Source of the DNA: Sphingomonadaceae bacterium
Lineage (GTDB): Bacteria; Pseudomonadota; Alphaproteobacteria; Sphingomonadales; Sphingomonadaceae
Direction of reading: 5' to 3'
DNA length: 64,000 bases
Assembly (NCBI GenBank): GCA_025359425.1
Contig: JANYGC010000055.1
Span: 1-64,000 of the forward strand
The position numbers were made by a program, and so were the translations under genes. Below the pieces are notes generated by a model. It was not told the origin of the DNA, did no database searches, and worked only from the letters and a program-made list of their open reading frames with translations. Within the stretch, counting starts at the first letter, position 1. Every line of letters begins with the position of its first letter. Positions 32,196 to 41,238 of the stretch are shown here, in pieces.

Positions 32196-33294
32196 AGGCG
32201 ATCCCAAATTCGATCAGGCAGCCGAAGCTGTCACGCCGCAATCGCCGCAGCTGGCGGAAGAAAGGGTCGTTGTTCCGGACGAGCTGAGGCCCAAACCTAA
32301 ATGGGGCCGGCTCGCGCTGATGGTCTCGCTGCCGCTCGCGCTGATCATCGGCGGGGTGGCTTACTGGCGCAGCCTGCAGGGCGAGGTTTCGACCGACAAC
32401 GCCTATGTCCATCTCGACAAGGTCTCGGTCAGCGCCGCGGTTGGCGGCAAGATTGTCGGCGTGATGGTCAAGGAAAACCAGCATGTGAACGCGGGCGATT
32501 TGCTGTTCACGATCGATCCGCAACCGTTCCAGCTGCAACTGGCGCAAGCCGATGCGGCGATCGCGACCGCGCAGGCGAACCAGACCGCGCTGGCCAGTTC
32601 GAGCGCCTTGTCCGGTGCGGACGTATCGGCGGCACAGGAGCAGATCGCCTTCGCGCGGTCCAATCTGGCCCGGCAGGAAGCGCTGTGGAAACGCGGCTTC
32701 ACCACCAAGGCCACTTATGAAGCGGCGCAGCACCAGGTCGCAATCGGCCAGGAAGCGCTGCGGCTGGCGCAGGCCAAGGGCCAGGAAGCCGCCGCCAAGC
32801 TGGCCACCGGGGCGCAAGTTCCCGGAGTCTATCCGCAAGTCGCCGCTGCCCGGGCGCAGCGCCAGGTGGTCGAGCTCAGCCTGACGCGGACCCAGGTGCG
32901 CGCGCCGGTCGCCGGGCAAGTCAGCCAGGCCAGCCGGCTCCAGCTGGGGCAGGAACTGATTTCGGGCCTGCCGGTGATCACGCTGGTGGCCGACGGGACG
33001 GCGTATATCGAGGCCAATTTCAAGGAAACCGACCTTGCCGACATGCGGCCGGGCCAACCCGCCGAGATCAAATTCGATGCCTATCCCGGGCTCAAGCTGA
33101 AAGCCCACATCATGTCGATCGGCGCGGGGACCGGGAGCGAGTTTTCGGTCCTGCCGGCGCAGAACGCGACCGGCAACTGGGTCAAGGTCACGCAGCGCGT
33201 GCCGGTGCGGATCGTGCTTGACGAGCCGAGCCCGCGGCCGCTGATTGCCGGGCTTTCGGTGCACGTCACGGTCTATACCGACGGCCGGCGCTAG
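32188..33294 (+). CDS. HlyD/EmrA family efflux adaptor
   Basis: GEVSTDNAYVHLDKVSVSAAVGGKIVGVMVKENQHVNAGDLLFTID. Confidence 0.93.
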   Translation: MAEGDPKFDQAAEAVTPQSPQLAEERVVVPDELRPKPKWGRLALMVSLPLALIIGGVAYWRSLQGEVSTDNAYVHLDKVSVSAAVGGKIVGVMVKENQHVNAGDLLFTIDPQPFQLQLAQADAAIATAQANQTALASSSALSGADVSAAQEQIAFARSNLARQEALWKRGFTTKATYEAAQHQVAIGQEALRLAQAKGQEAAAKLATGAQVPGVYPQVAAARAQRQVVELSLTRTQVRAPVAGQVSQASRLQLGQELISGLPVITLVADGTAYIEANFKETDLADMRPGQPAEIKFDAYPGLKLKAHIMSIGAGTGSEFSVLPAQNATGNWVKVTQRVPVRIVLDEPSPRPLIAGLSVHVTVYTDGRR

Positions 33295-33304
33295 AACCTG
33301 GCGC

Positions 33305-34927
33305 ATGGCCACTGCTGCCTCCCCCCCAGGCCGCGCTACGCCGAAGAGCAGCGGACCGCGGCTGCTGACCGCAGCCGACGATGTCGCGACGCTGCCGGTT
33401 GCCAATCCCTTGCTGGTGGCGATCGGGGTGATGCTCGCGTCGTTGCTGCAAATTCTCGATACCACGATTGCCAATGTCGCCATTCCGCACATGCAGAGCT
33501 CGCTCGGGGCAACCTCGGACGAGATCAGCTGGGTGCTGACCAGCTATATCGTCGCGGTCGCGGTGGCGATGCCGATGACCGGGTGGCTGGCCGACCGGAT
33601 CGGTTCGCGGCGGCTGTTCCTGCTCTCGGTCACCGGGTTCGTCTTGTCCTCGATGCTGTGCGGAATGGCGCAGAACGTCGGCCAGATGGTCTTGTTCCGC
33701 GCACTGCAAGGCGCGACCGGGGCGTTTATCGGCCCGCTCAGCCAGGCCGCGATGATCGATACCAACAAGCCCTCGCGCCAATCGCAGATGATGGCGGTGT
33801 GGGGGATGGGGATCATGGTCGGGCCGATCCTGGGGCCGCTGCTGGGCGGCTATCTGACCGAAAACTGGAACTGGCGGGCGGTGTTCTACGTCAACCTCCC
33901 GCTCGGGATCATCTCGTTGGCAATCCTGGCGGCGACCCTGCCTTCGCGCGGGTTGGTCCGGCGCAAATTCGACGGGGTTGGCTTCGTGCTGGTCGCCTTG
34001 GCCCTGACGGCGCTGCAATTGCTGCTCGACCGGGGCAGCCACATCGACTGGTTCCAATCCAAGGAGGCGTGGGTTTACGCCTTCCTGGCGATTTCGGCCG
34101 TGTGGATCGCGGTGATCCATTTCGCGACGGCGCGCGAGCCGCTGTTCAGCCGGCACTTGTTTGCCGATCCCAACTACGTTTTCGGGCTGGTCTTCAGCCT
34201 GGTCATCGGGGTGGTGATGTTCGCGACGATGGCCCTGTTGCCACCGATGCTGCAGCGCCTGTTTGGCTATGGCGTGATCGATACGGGTGAAGCGCTGATG
34301 CCGCGCGGGATCGGTACCCTGCTGGCGATGCAATTTTCAGGCTATATCCTGCGCAAGGGCTTTGACCCGCGCATCCTGATCGCGGGGGGCTTCAGCATTG
34401 CGGCGTTGTCGCTGTGGGAAATGGCCTCGTGGTCGCTCGGCACCGACTATTACCACATCGCAACTACGGGGTTCCTGCAAGGGATTGGCATGGGGCTGGT
34501 GTTCATCCCGATCAATGCCAGCGCCTTTGCCACTTTGCCGCCGATGCTCCGGACCGATGGATCGAGCTTGCTCAACCTGTCGCGCTCGGTCGGCTCGTCA
34601 GTGGGGATTTCGATCGTTACCTCGCAGCTGGCGCACAACCTGCAAGTCAGCCATTCGGACCTTGCCGCGCATGTCACCGCATCCTTCACCAGCGTGATCG
34701 ACGTCTCGACCATCGACCGGTTCCAGTCACTGGGCGAAGCGGCGCTGCGGATGATCGATGCCGAGGTAAACCGGCAAGCCGCGATGATCGCCTATGTCGA
34801 TGATTTCTACCTGATGATGTGGCTCAGCCTGGCCGCCGCGCCGCTCGTGATATTCATGAGCAAGGCCGACTTGCGGCGCCAGGTGGCTGCCGATGACGAC
34901 GCGCCGCCGGCTGATATCCCGCATTAG
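33305..34927 (+). CDS. DHA2 family (EmrB-like) MFS multidrug efflux transporter
   Basis: LQILDTTIANVAIPHMQSSLGATSDEISWVLTSYIVA ... GWLADRIGSRR. Confidence 0.94.
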   Translation: MATAASPPGRATPKSSGPRLLTAADDVATLPVANPLLVAIGVMLASLLQILDTTIANVAIPHMQSSLGATSDEISWVLTSYIVAVAVAMPMTGWLADRIGSRRLFLLSVTGFVLSSMLCGMAQNVGQMVLFRALQGATGAFIGPLSQAAMIDTNKPSRQSQMMAVWGMGIMVGPILGPLLGGYLTENWNWRAVFYVNLPLGIISLAILAATLPSRGLVRRKFDGVGFVLVALALTALQLLLDRGSHIDWFQSKEAWVYAFLAISAVWIAVIHFATAREPLFSRHLFADPNYVFGLVFSLVIGVVMFATMALLPPMLQRLFGYGVIDTGEALMPRGIGTLLAMQFSGYILRKGFDPRILIAGGFSIAALSLWEMASWSLGTDYYHIATTGFLQGIGMGLVFIPINASAFATLPPMLRTDGSSLLNLSRSVGSSVGISIVTSQLAHNLQVSHSDLAAHVTASFTSVIDVSTIDRFQSLGEAALRMIDAEVNRQAAMIAYVDDFYLMMWLSLAAAPLVIFMSKADLRRQVAADDDAPPADIPH

Positions 34928-36057
34928 CCGGGCAGTTTCGGGGCCGCCGCGCCAAGCTTGAGCGCCATCTGGCCGAACCTGATCGGGGTGCGGATGCCGG
35001 CGATCGACTGACCATCTGGCGTGAGGAATTGCTGCTGCATCGCCCGCGCCACAATCTGCGGATCGGCAAAGGCATCGGCGACCGAGTTGATCGGCCCGGC
35101 GGGCACTCCAGCCGCCTCGAGCAATTCAAGCAGATCCGCCCGCGTGCGCAGCCGCGTCGCCTCGGCGATCAACACCTCGAGCACGCCGCGATGCTCCAAT
35201 CGCCGCGCATTGCTGGTGAACCGGGTATCCCGCGCCAAGGCATCCAGACCCATCGCCGCGCAGAATTTGCGGAACTGGCTGTCGTTCCCAACCGCGAGGA
35301 TGAACCAGCCGTCCTCGCAAGGAAACACGGCGTAGGGGGTAATATTGGGGTGCGAATTGCCCAGCCGCCGCGGCGTCTGGCCGGTGACCAGGTAGTTCTG
35401 CGCCTGATTGGCCAGCACCCCGGTCATCACGTCGAACAGCGCCATGTCGATATGATCGCCGCGCCCCGAAACCGCGCGCGCCGCCAGCGCGGCCTGGATC
35501 GCGATCACCGCATAAAGCCCGGTCATGATGTCGGCAAAGGCCACGCCGATCTTTTGCGGCGGTCCATCGGGATCGCCGGTCAGGTCCATCACCCCGCTCA
35601 TCCCCTGGATGATGAAGTCATAGCCCGGGCGGCTGGCATAAGGCCCGTCCTGCCCGAACCCGGTGATCGAGCAATAGACGAGGCCCGGATTAGCGGCGGA
35701 CAGGCTGGCATAATCAAGCCCGTACTTCGCGAGCGTGCCGACCTTGAAATTCTCGATCACCACGTCGGCATCGGCGACCAGACGGCGTACCTCGGCTTGC
35801 CCCTCGGGCGTCGCGAAATCGATCACCACCGAGGTCTTGCCGCGATTGGTGGCGTGAAAATAGGCCGCATCGCTCGATCCGTCCGCGTAGGTTACGAACG
35901 GCGGACCCCACTGGCGGGTATCGTCTCCCGCCGGGCTTTCGACCTTGATCACCTCGGCACCCAGATCGGCGAGGATCTGACCCGCCCACGGCCCCGCGAG
36001 AATGCGCGCGAGTTCGATCACCTTGAGGCCGGAGAGGGGGTGATTAGGCTTGTTCAT
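34924..36057 (-). CDS. CaiB/BaiF family CoA-transferase
   Basis: PLSGLKVIELARILAGPWAGQILADLGAEVIKVESPAGDDTRQWGPPF. Confidence 0.95.
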   Translation of the reverse strand: MNKPNHPLSGLKVIELARILAGPWAGQILADLGAEVIKVESPAGDDTRQWGPPFVTYADGSSDAAYFHATNRGKTSVVIDFATPEGQAEVRRLVADADVVIENFKVGTLAKYGLDYASLSAANPGLVYCSITGFGQDGPYASRPGYDFIIQGMSGVMDLTGDPDGPPQKIGVAFADIMTGLYAVIAIQAALAARAVSGRGDHIDMALFDVMTGVLANQAQNYLVTGQTPRRLGNSHPNITPYAVFPCEDGWFILAVGNDSQFRKFCAAMGLDALARDTRFTSNARRLEHRGVLEVLIAEATRLRTRADLLELLEAAGVPAGPINSVADAFADPQIVARAMQQQFLTPDGQSIAGIRTPIRFGQMALKLGAAAPKLPG

Positions 36058-36087
36058 GCAGGTGTCTGTCCATCGAGGGAGCGCAGA

Positions 36088-36573
36088 TCATTGAGCACAG
36101 CTGGACAGGTTCGATGAAAATGTCAGGTTCATGACGCGCCATCTGCCATTTTCACGCACGAGGTCAAAGTGATCAAAGCCGCAGTTCGCGACACGGCCTT
36201 GCTTGCGAACCACAAACCGAGCCCAGACCATCGCTACGTCGCCATCGATCTCGATCGCGGGATCAGTGATGCTTTCCTGGAATTCACCGCCGGGCTTGAT
36301 CCGCTCGGCAAATTGCGCCCAGCTTTGCTCTCGCACGGTGCCGCCATCGCCAAGACCAGGCGCAGAAACGCGTCCATCAGGATAGACATGCTTTAGCATG
36401 GCTTCGGCATCACCAGCTGCGAAAGCGGCGAAAACCGCGTTGATCGGCGCGAGCACCGCTGCTTCTTCGGTGCCCGGCGGCGGAATAGCGGTGCCTGCCG
36501 GGAACAGTTGAGCATGCGCAGGTGCGCCGCTCAAAACGGCGCAAGCGTTCAGAAGCGCTACTATGAAAGCCAT
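36088..36573 (-). CDS. SnoaL/NTF2-like secreted protein
   Basis: Signal peptide plus AVFAAFAAGDAEAMLKHVYPDGRVS ... NGRWRVMNLTF. Confidence 0.75.
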   Translation of the reverse strand: MAFIVALLNACAVLSGAPAHAQLFPAGTAIPPPGTEEAAVLAPINAVFAAFAAGDAEAMLKHVYPDGRVSAPGLGDGGTVREQSWAQFAERIKPGGEFQESITDPAIEIDGDVAMVWARFVVRKQGRVANCGFDHFDLVRENGRWRVMNLTFSSNLSSCAQ

Positions 36574-36578
36574 CCGCC

Positions 36579-38180
36579 TCACATCCGGAACACCCCAAAG
36601 GCCGGCCGCTCCGGAATCGGCGCCTCGAGCGCCGCCGCCAAGGCCAACCCCAGCACATCGCGCGTCTGCGCCGGATCGATCACCCCGTCGTCCCACAGCC
36701 GAGCGGTCGCGTAATAAGGGTTCCCCTCATCCTCATACTTCTGGCGGATGGGGGCCTTGAATGCCTCAGCCTGTTCGGGTGTCCAGCTCTCCGCATCGCG
36801 GTGAACCGTTGCCAGCACGCTCGCGGCCTGTTCGCCGCCCATCACGCTGATCCGCGCGTTGGGCCAGCTGAACAGGAAGCGCGGGGAATAGGCGCGGCCG
36901 CACATACCGTAGTTGCCCGCGCCAAAACTGCCGCCGATCAGCACGGTCAGCTTGGGCACAGTGGCGGTAGCAACCGCGGTGACCAGCTTGGCCCCGTGCT
37001 TGGCGATACCCTCGGCCTCGTACTTGCCGCCGACCATGAACCCCGAAATGTTCTGCAGGAACAGCAGCGGGATCTTACGCTGGCAGGCGAGCTCGATGAA
37101 GTGCGCGCCCTTGACCGCGCTTTCGCTGAACAGCACGCCGTTGTTGGCGAGAATGGCGACTGGCATGCCCCAGATGTGCGCAAAGCCGCAGACCAAGGTC
37201 GCGCCATACTGCGCCTTGAATTCGTGAAACTCGCTGCCGTCGACCAGCCGGGCGATGACTTCGTGGACATCGTAAGGCGCGCGAACGTCATCGGGCACCA
37301 CTGCGTAAAGCTCGTCCGCATCGTACTTCGGCGCGCGCGGTTCCTTGAGCGGCAGGCCGTGTTCGTGGCGCGGGCCGAGGTGGCTGATGATGTCGCGCAC
37401 GATGGTCAGCGCGTGTTCGTCGTTCTCGGCCAGGTGATCGACCACGCCCGATTTGCGCGCGTGCAACTCGCCGCCGCCCAGGTCTTCCGCACTGATCTCC
37501 TCGCCGGTCGCGGCCTTGACCAGCGGCGGCCCGGCCAGGAAAATCGTGCCTTGCCCGCGCACGATGATGCTCTCGTCGGACATTGCCGGAACGTAGGCGC
37601 CGCCAGCGGTGCAGCTGCCCATCACGCAGGCGATCTGCGGGATGCCCTTGGCGCTCATATTGGCCTGGTTGTAGAAGATCCGCCCGAAATGATCGCGGTC
37701 GGGGAAGACCTCGCTCTGGTGCGGCAGGTTCGCCCCGCCGCTATCGACGAGGTAGATGCACGGCAGGCAATTGGCCTCGGCAATCTCCTGCGCGCGCAAG
37801 TGCTTCTTGACCGTCATCGGGTAATAAGTGCCGCCTTTGACGGTCGCATCGTTGCACACGATCATGCACTGGCGGCCCGAGACGCGGCCGATCGCGGTGA
37901 TGAGCCCCGCGCCGGGGACCTCGCCCTCGTACATGTCGCCCGCCGCGAGTTGCCCGATTTCGAGCAACGGCGAGCCCGGATCGAGCAGGCGCTCCACCCG
38001 TTCACGGGGCAGCAATTTGCCGCGTGCGGTATGCCGTTCGCGGCTCTTCTCGTTCCCGCCGAGCGCCGCCTGCGCCACCCGCGCGCGCAGCTCTTGCGCC
38101 AAGCCGCGGTTATGCGCCGCCCGCGCCTGCGCCTCGGGACTATCGGGATTGAGCGTAGTGGTCAGAACGGGGGCGCTCAT
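36579..38180 (-). CDS. Acyl-CoA carboxylase carboxyltransferase subunit, methylcrotonyl-CoA carboxylase-like
   Basis: [83 protein letters not shown]. Confidence 0.92.
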   Translation of the reverse strand: MSAPVLTTTLNPDSPEAQARAAHNRGLAQELRARVAQAALGGNEKSRERHTARGKLLPRERVERLLDPGSPLLEIGQLAAGDMYEGEVPGAGLITAIGRVSGRQCMIVCNDATVKGGTYYPMTVKKHLRAQEIAEANCLPCIYLVDSGGANLPHQSEVFPDRDHFGRIFYNQANMSAKGIPQIACVMGSCTAGGAYVPAMSDESIIVRGQGTIFLAGPPLVKAATGEEISAEDLGGGELHARKSGVVDHLAENDEHALTIVRDIISHLGPRHEHGLPLKEPRAPKYDADELYAVVPDDVRAPYDVHEVIARLVDGSEFHEFKAQYGATLVCGFAHIWGMPVAILANNGVLFSESAVKGAHFIELACQRKIPLLFLQNISGFMVGGKYEAEGIAKHGAKLVTAVATATVPKLTVLIGGSFGAGNYGMCGRAYSPRFLFSWPNARISVMGGEQAASVLATVHRDAESWTPEQAEAFKAPIRQKYEDEGNPYYATARLWDDGVIDPAQTRDVLGLALAAALEAPIPERPAFGVFRM

Positions 38181-38437
38181 GCACTCTCCTTTTTGCGAAC
38201 GAGATACTGATAGACGCCGATCAGGTTGATCGCGAGCATCACGATGTTTTGCGCCCCGATCCCGGTGGCGTCGGGCTGCGCAAAGCCCCAGCCGATCAGC
38301 GCCACCGACGAGGTGACAAACAGCACGAACGCCCAGCCGGTGATCCTGCGCCCCAGATCGAGCGCAACCAGCCCCGCAGCGATGACGCTGGCGCCGGCGC
38401 CGTACCATTGCAGGACTTGGAGAAGGGTATCGCTCAT
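38177..38437 (-). CDS. Small multi-TM membrane protein, translationally coupled to the carboxyltransferase gene
   Basis: 86 aa, hydrophobic helices, 4-nt overlap with downstream gene. Confidence 0.7.
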   Translation of the reverse strand: MSDTLLQVLQWYGAGASVIAAGLVALDLGRRITGWAFVLFVTSSVALIGWGFAQPDATGIGAQNIVMLAINLIGVYQYLVRKKESA

Positions 38438-38546
38438 GCCTCGCCTGAATCCGGCAGTCTTGGTAGATTGGGATGGCTCATAGATTCTCCTTGCGGGCCG
38501 ACCTAACGGTGTTCAATTGTCTCGCCAAGCACGGAGACCCAAGATC

Positions 38547-39305
38547 ATGCAAAATCGGCTTTTCGCGCTAGCTGCTTTGTTGTCATGCGGACTGACCGCC
38601 GCGCCAGCCGCCGCAGATATTTCCGCCAGATACGAATTTGAGCAGGGCGGTGGCTCGTTCAATATGGCCATGACGCTCGAGATCGATGGTAATGGGAACG
38701 AGCGGGTTCAGATGGCCAATCAGCCAGGCTACATGCTGATCCTAAACGACGTGATCTACATGGTGAATCGGGGACCGACAGGTGTCTATGTGACGCGCAT
38801 GGACGATTTCGTGACTCTTTTTGGTGAAATGTCGAAGCGAATGGGCTTCGACAAGGCGGTTGCCGCGATGCCGGAAAGTGCAACCGAAAAACCTCCGCTG
38901 ATCGCTCCGATGGGTCAGAAAGTAGTGAATGGCCGAACCGGGACAGCATACGGAATTTCGGTCGATGGCAAAGGCCCGGTCTATGCCCTGATCGTGATTT
39001 CCGACGATCCGAAACTAGCTCCGCTAGGCGCAGCGTTCGTCAAGAGTTTCGCGCAAAGCGCTGGCATGGCGAACAAGATGCTGCCTGGCTTGGGCAGCAT
39101 GGGCGGATATTTCGGACCGGATGCTGCGCTGTTGAAAAAGGGCGCGCCGCTTTCGCTTGTGATGATGAATCTCAGCGATGTCTCGTTCGCCGAAATCGAT
39201 GACGGCCGTTTCACTCTACCCAGCCAACCGCTTTCAATCGAGCAGATCAGACAGCAATTTGAGAGCTTCCCAGCGCCGCCGACTCTGCCCGTTCGTGCCA
39301 ACTGA
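38547..39305 (+). CDS. Hypothetical secreted protein
   Basis: Signal peptide MQNRLFALAALLSCGLTAAPAAA, long ORF with coding composition. Confidence 0.7.
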   Translation: MQNRLFALAALLSCGLTAAPAAADISARYEFEQGGGSFNMAMTLEIDGNGNERVQMANQPGYMLILNDVIYMVNRGPTGVYVTRMDDFVTLFGEMSKRMGFDKAVAAMPESATEKPPLIAPMGQKVVNGRTGTAYGISVDGKGPVYALIVISDDPKLAPLGAAFVKSFAQSAGMANKMLPGLGSMGGYFGPDAALLKKGAPLSLVMMNLSDVSFAEIDDGRFTLPSQPLSIEQIRQQFESFPAPPTLPVRAN

Positions 39306-40478
39306 TTAAGCCGCCCCGATCAATTCGCGCCCGATCAGCATGCGCCTGATCTCATTCGTACCCGCACCGATATCGAGCAGCTTGGCGTCGCGCAGATAGC
39401 GCTCGACCGGCCAGTCTTTGGTGTAGCCCGCGCCGCCCAGCGCTTGCACCGCCTCGCCGCTGACCCGGAAGGCGTTTTCGCTCGCCAGCAGGATTGCCCC
39501 GGCGGCATCGAAGCGCGTGGTCAGCCCGGCATCGCAGTTGCGCGCCACGGCATAGGTGTAGGCCCGTGCCGATTGCAGCGCGACGTACATATCCGCAACC
39601 TTGGCCTGCATCAGCTGAAACGCGCCGATCGGTTTGCCGAACTGCTTTCGCTCGCGCAGGTACGGGATGACCGTATCGAGGCAGGCCTGCATGATCCCGA
39701 GTTGCAGCCCGGCGAGCACCACGCGTTCGTAATCGAGGCCCGACATCAGCACGCCCACCCCGCCGTGCAATGGCCCCATAATACGGTCCTCGGGGATGAA
39801 GCAGTCGCTGAACACCAGCTCGGCGGTGGGCGAGCCGCGCATCCCCATCTTGTCGATCTTCTGGCCGATGGAGAACCCTTCGTCGCCCTTTTCGATCAGG
39901 AAAGCGGTGATCCCGCGCGAGCCGTCGCCGGTCTTGGCATAGACCACCAATGTATCGGCATAGGCCGCGTTGGTGATCCAGAACTTGGTGCCATTGAGCA
40001 TGAAGCCGGCCTGGCCATCCTTGGCAACCGCCTCAGCCTTGAGTTTCATCGAAACCACGTCCGACCCGGCTCCAGCCTCGGACATGGCGAGGCTGCCGAC
40101 GTGCTCGCCGCTGACCAGCTTGGGCAAGTACTTGGCCTTCTGCTCCTCATTGCCCCACCGGCGGATCTGGTTGACGCAGAGGTTCGAGTGCGCCCCGTAG
40201 CTCAGCCCGATCGAGGCCGAAGCGCGGCTGACTTCCTCGACCGCGATCACATGATCGAGGTAGCCGAGGCCCAGTCCGCCCCATTCCTCTTCGACCGTTA
40301 TGCCGTGCAGGCCGAGCGCGCCCATCGCGGCCCACAGCTCATCGCGGGGGAACCAGTCCTCGGCGTCGATCCGCGCGGCCAGCGGTGCGATCTTCTCGTC
40401 GGCGAACCGCGCGGCCGCGTCGCGGATCATCAGCGCGCTCTCGGGCAGGGCAAAATCGAACTCGGGGGTGGCACGCAT
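39306..40478 (-). CDS. ivd: Acyl-CoA dehydrogenase, isovaleryl-CoA dehydrogenase-like
   Basis: AMSEAGAGSDVVSMKL, WITNAAYADTLVVYAKT, RDAKLLDIGAGTNEIRRMLIGREL. Confidence 0.9.
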   Translation of the reverse strand: MRATPEFDFALPESALMIRDAAARFADEKIAPLAARIDAEDWFPRDELWAAMGALGLHGITVEEEWGGLGLGYLDHVIAVEEVSRASASIGLSYGAHSNLCVNQIRRWGNEEQKAKYLPKLVSGEHVGSLAMSEAGAGSDVVSMKLKAEAVAKDGQAGFMLNGTKFWITNAAYADTLVVYAKTGDGSRGITAFLIEKGDEGFSIGQKIDKMGMRGSPTAELVFSDCFIPEDRIMGPLHGGVGVLMSGLDYERVVLAGLQLGIMQACLDTVIPYLRERKQFGKPIGAFQLMQAKVADMYVALQSARAYTYAVARNCDAGLTTRFDAAGAILLASENAFRVSGEAVQALGGAGYTKDWPVERYLRDAKLLDIGAGTNEIRRMLIGRELIGAA

Positions 40479-40599
40479 GGAAAGTCCTTTCGGCTCCAAG
40501 CGATACCAAGTTGGACCGCGCCCGCAAACAACTTCGGTGCAGCTTGCCTGGCGGGCCGGCATGGATGGCAGTTGCCAACCCGGCGGCAGCAAGCCCCAA

Positions 40600-40805
40600 A
40601 GCGGGTGCAACCCGTCTGCGGTGCCCGAACAGCTCACCGCTCCTTGGCCAAACCCGGAGTCGGCCAGCCAATCGCCCAACGCGGCCCCGAGAGTCTGCGA
40701 AAACGTGATGGTAATCCAATGGCAGGACTCTTGGCGCGGACTGACGGTCGAATTGACCGAGATCGAGCCAGTCGCCCGATACCAAACCAGCAGCGAACTC
40801 CCTCG
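40600..40805 (-). pseudogene. Degraded fragment resembling a COG4705-type membrane-anchored protein
   Basis: Reverse strand: LLVWYRATGSISVNSTVSPRQESCHWITITFSQTLGAALGDWLADSGFG, no start codon, in-frame stop just upstream. Confidence 0.45.
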
Positions 40806-40866
40806 TCATACGCTCCACCCGGCGCGAGCGTCGCAGCCTGGTTCGAGTATCTGTTTCTTTTGATCC

Positions 40867-41238
40867 TTATTGCCTCTTGATTGCAGTCAATTCCCCAACG
40901 CTGCCGGTCACGGTCACATCAAAGTCAACTTTGTCACCGACGGACATGCCAGCGAGCAGGGCAGGCTTGGCGGAAAACTCCATCTTCATCGCAGGCCAGC
41001 CGATTGTGGGGATCGCGCCGTGATCGAGTGTGATTTTGCCAGCGGCCGCATCGATGGCAGTCACGATGCCGGAAGCTTTTCCCATTTTGGCATCAACAGC
41101 CATCGCCGTGCCCGCCATGGCATCGCTTGCCACTTCGCCCTTGGGTGCTTCGGCAGAAGGTGCTTCTGCCTGCTTGTTGCATCCCGCAAGACTGGCCATC
41201 GTCACAGCCAGCAGGGCAGTCATCATTTGCGTCTTCAT
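40867..41238 (-). CDS. CusF-like copper-binding protein (lipoprotein-type signal)
   Basis: [36 protein letters not shown]. Confidence 0.88.
   Translation of the reverse strand: MKTQMMTALLAVTMASLAGCNKQAEAPSAEAPKGEVASDAMAGTAMAVDAKMGKASGIVTAIDAAAGKITLDHGAIPTIGWPAMKMEFSAKPALLAGMSVGDKVDFDVTVTGSVGELTAIKRQ

Noticed and set aside
40820-40866. ggttcgagtatctg near 40836, considered as a partial tRNA/att site matching tRNA-Pro
   Set aside because: Only a short T-loop-like match in the opposite orientation; insufficient for an att claim.
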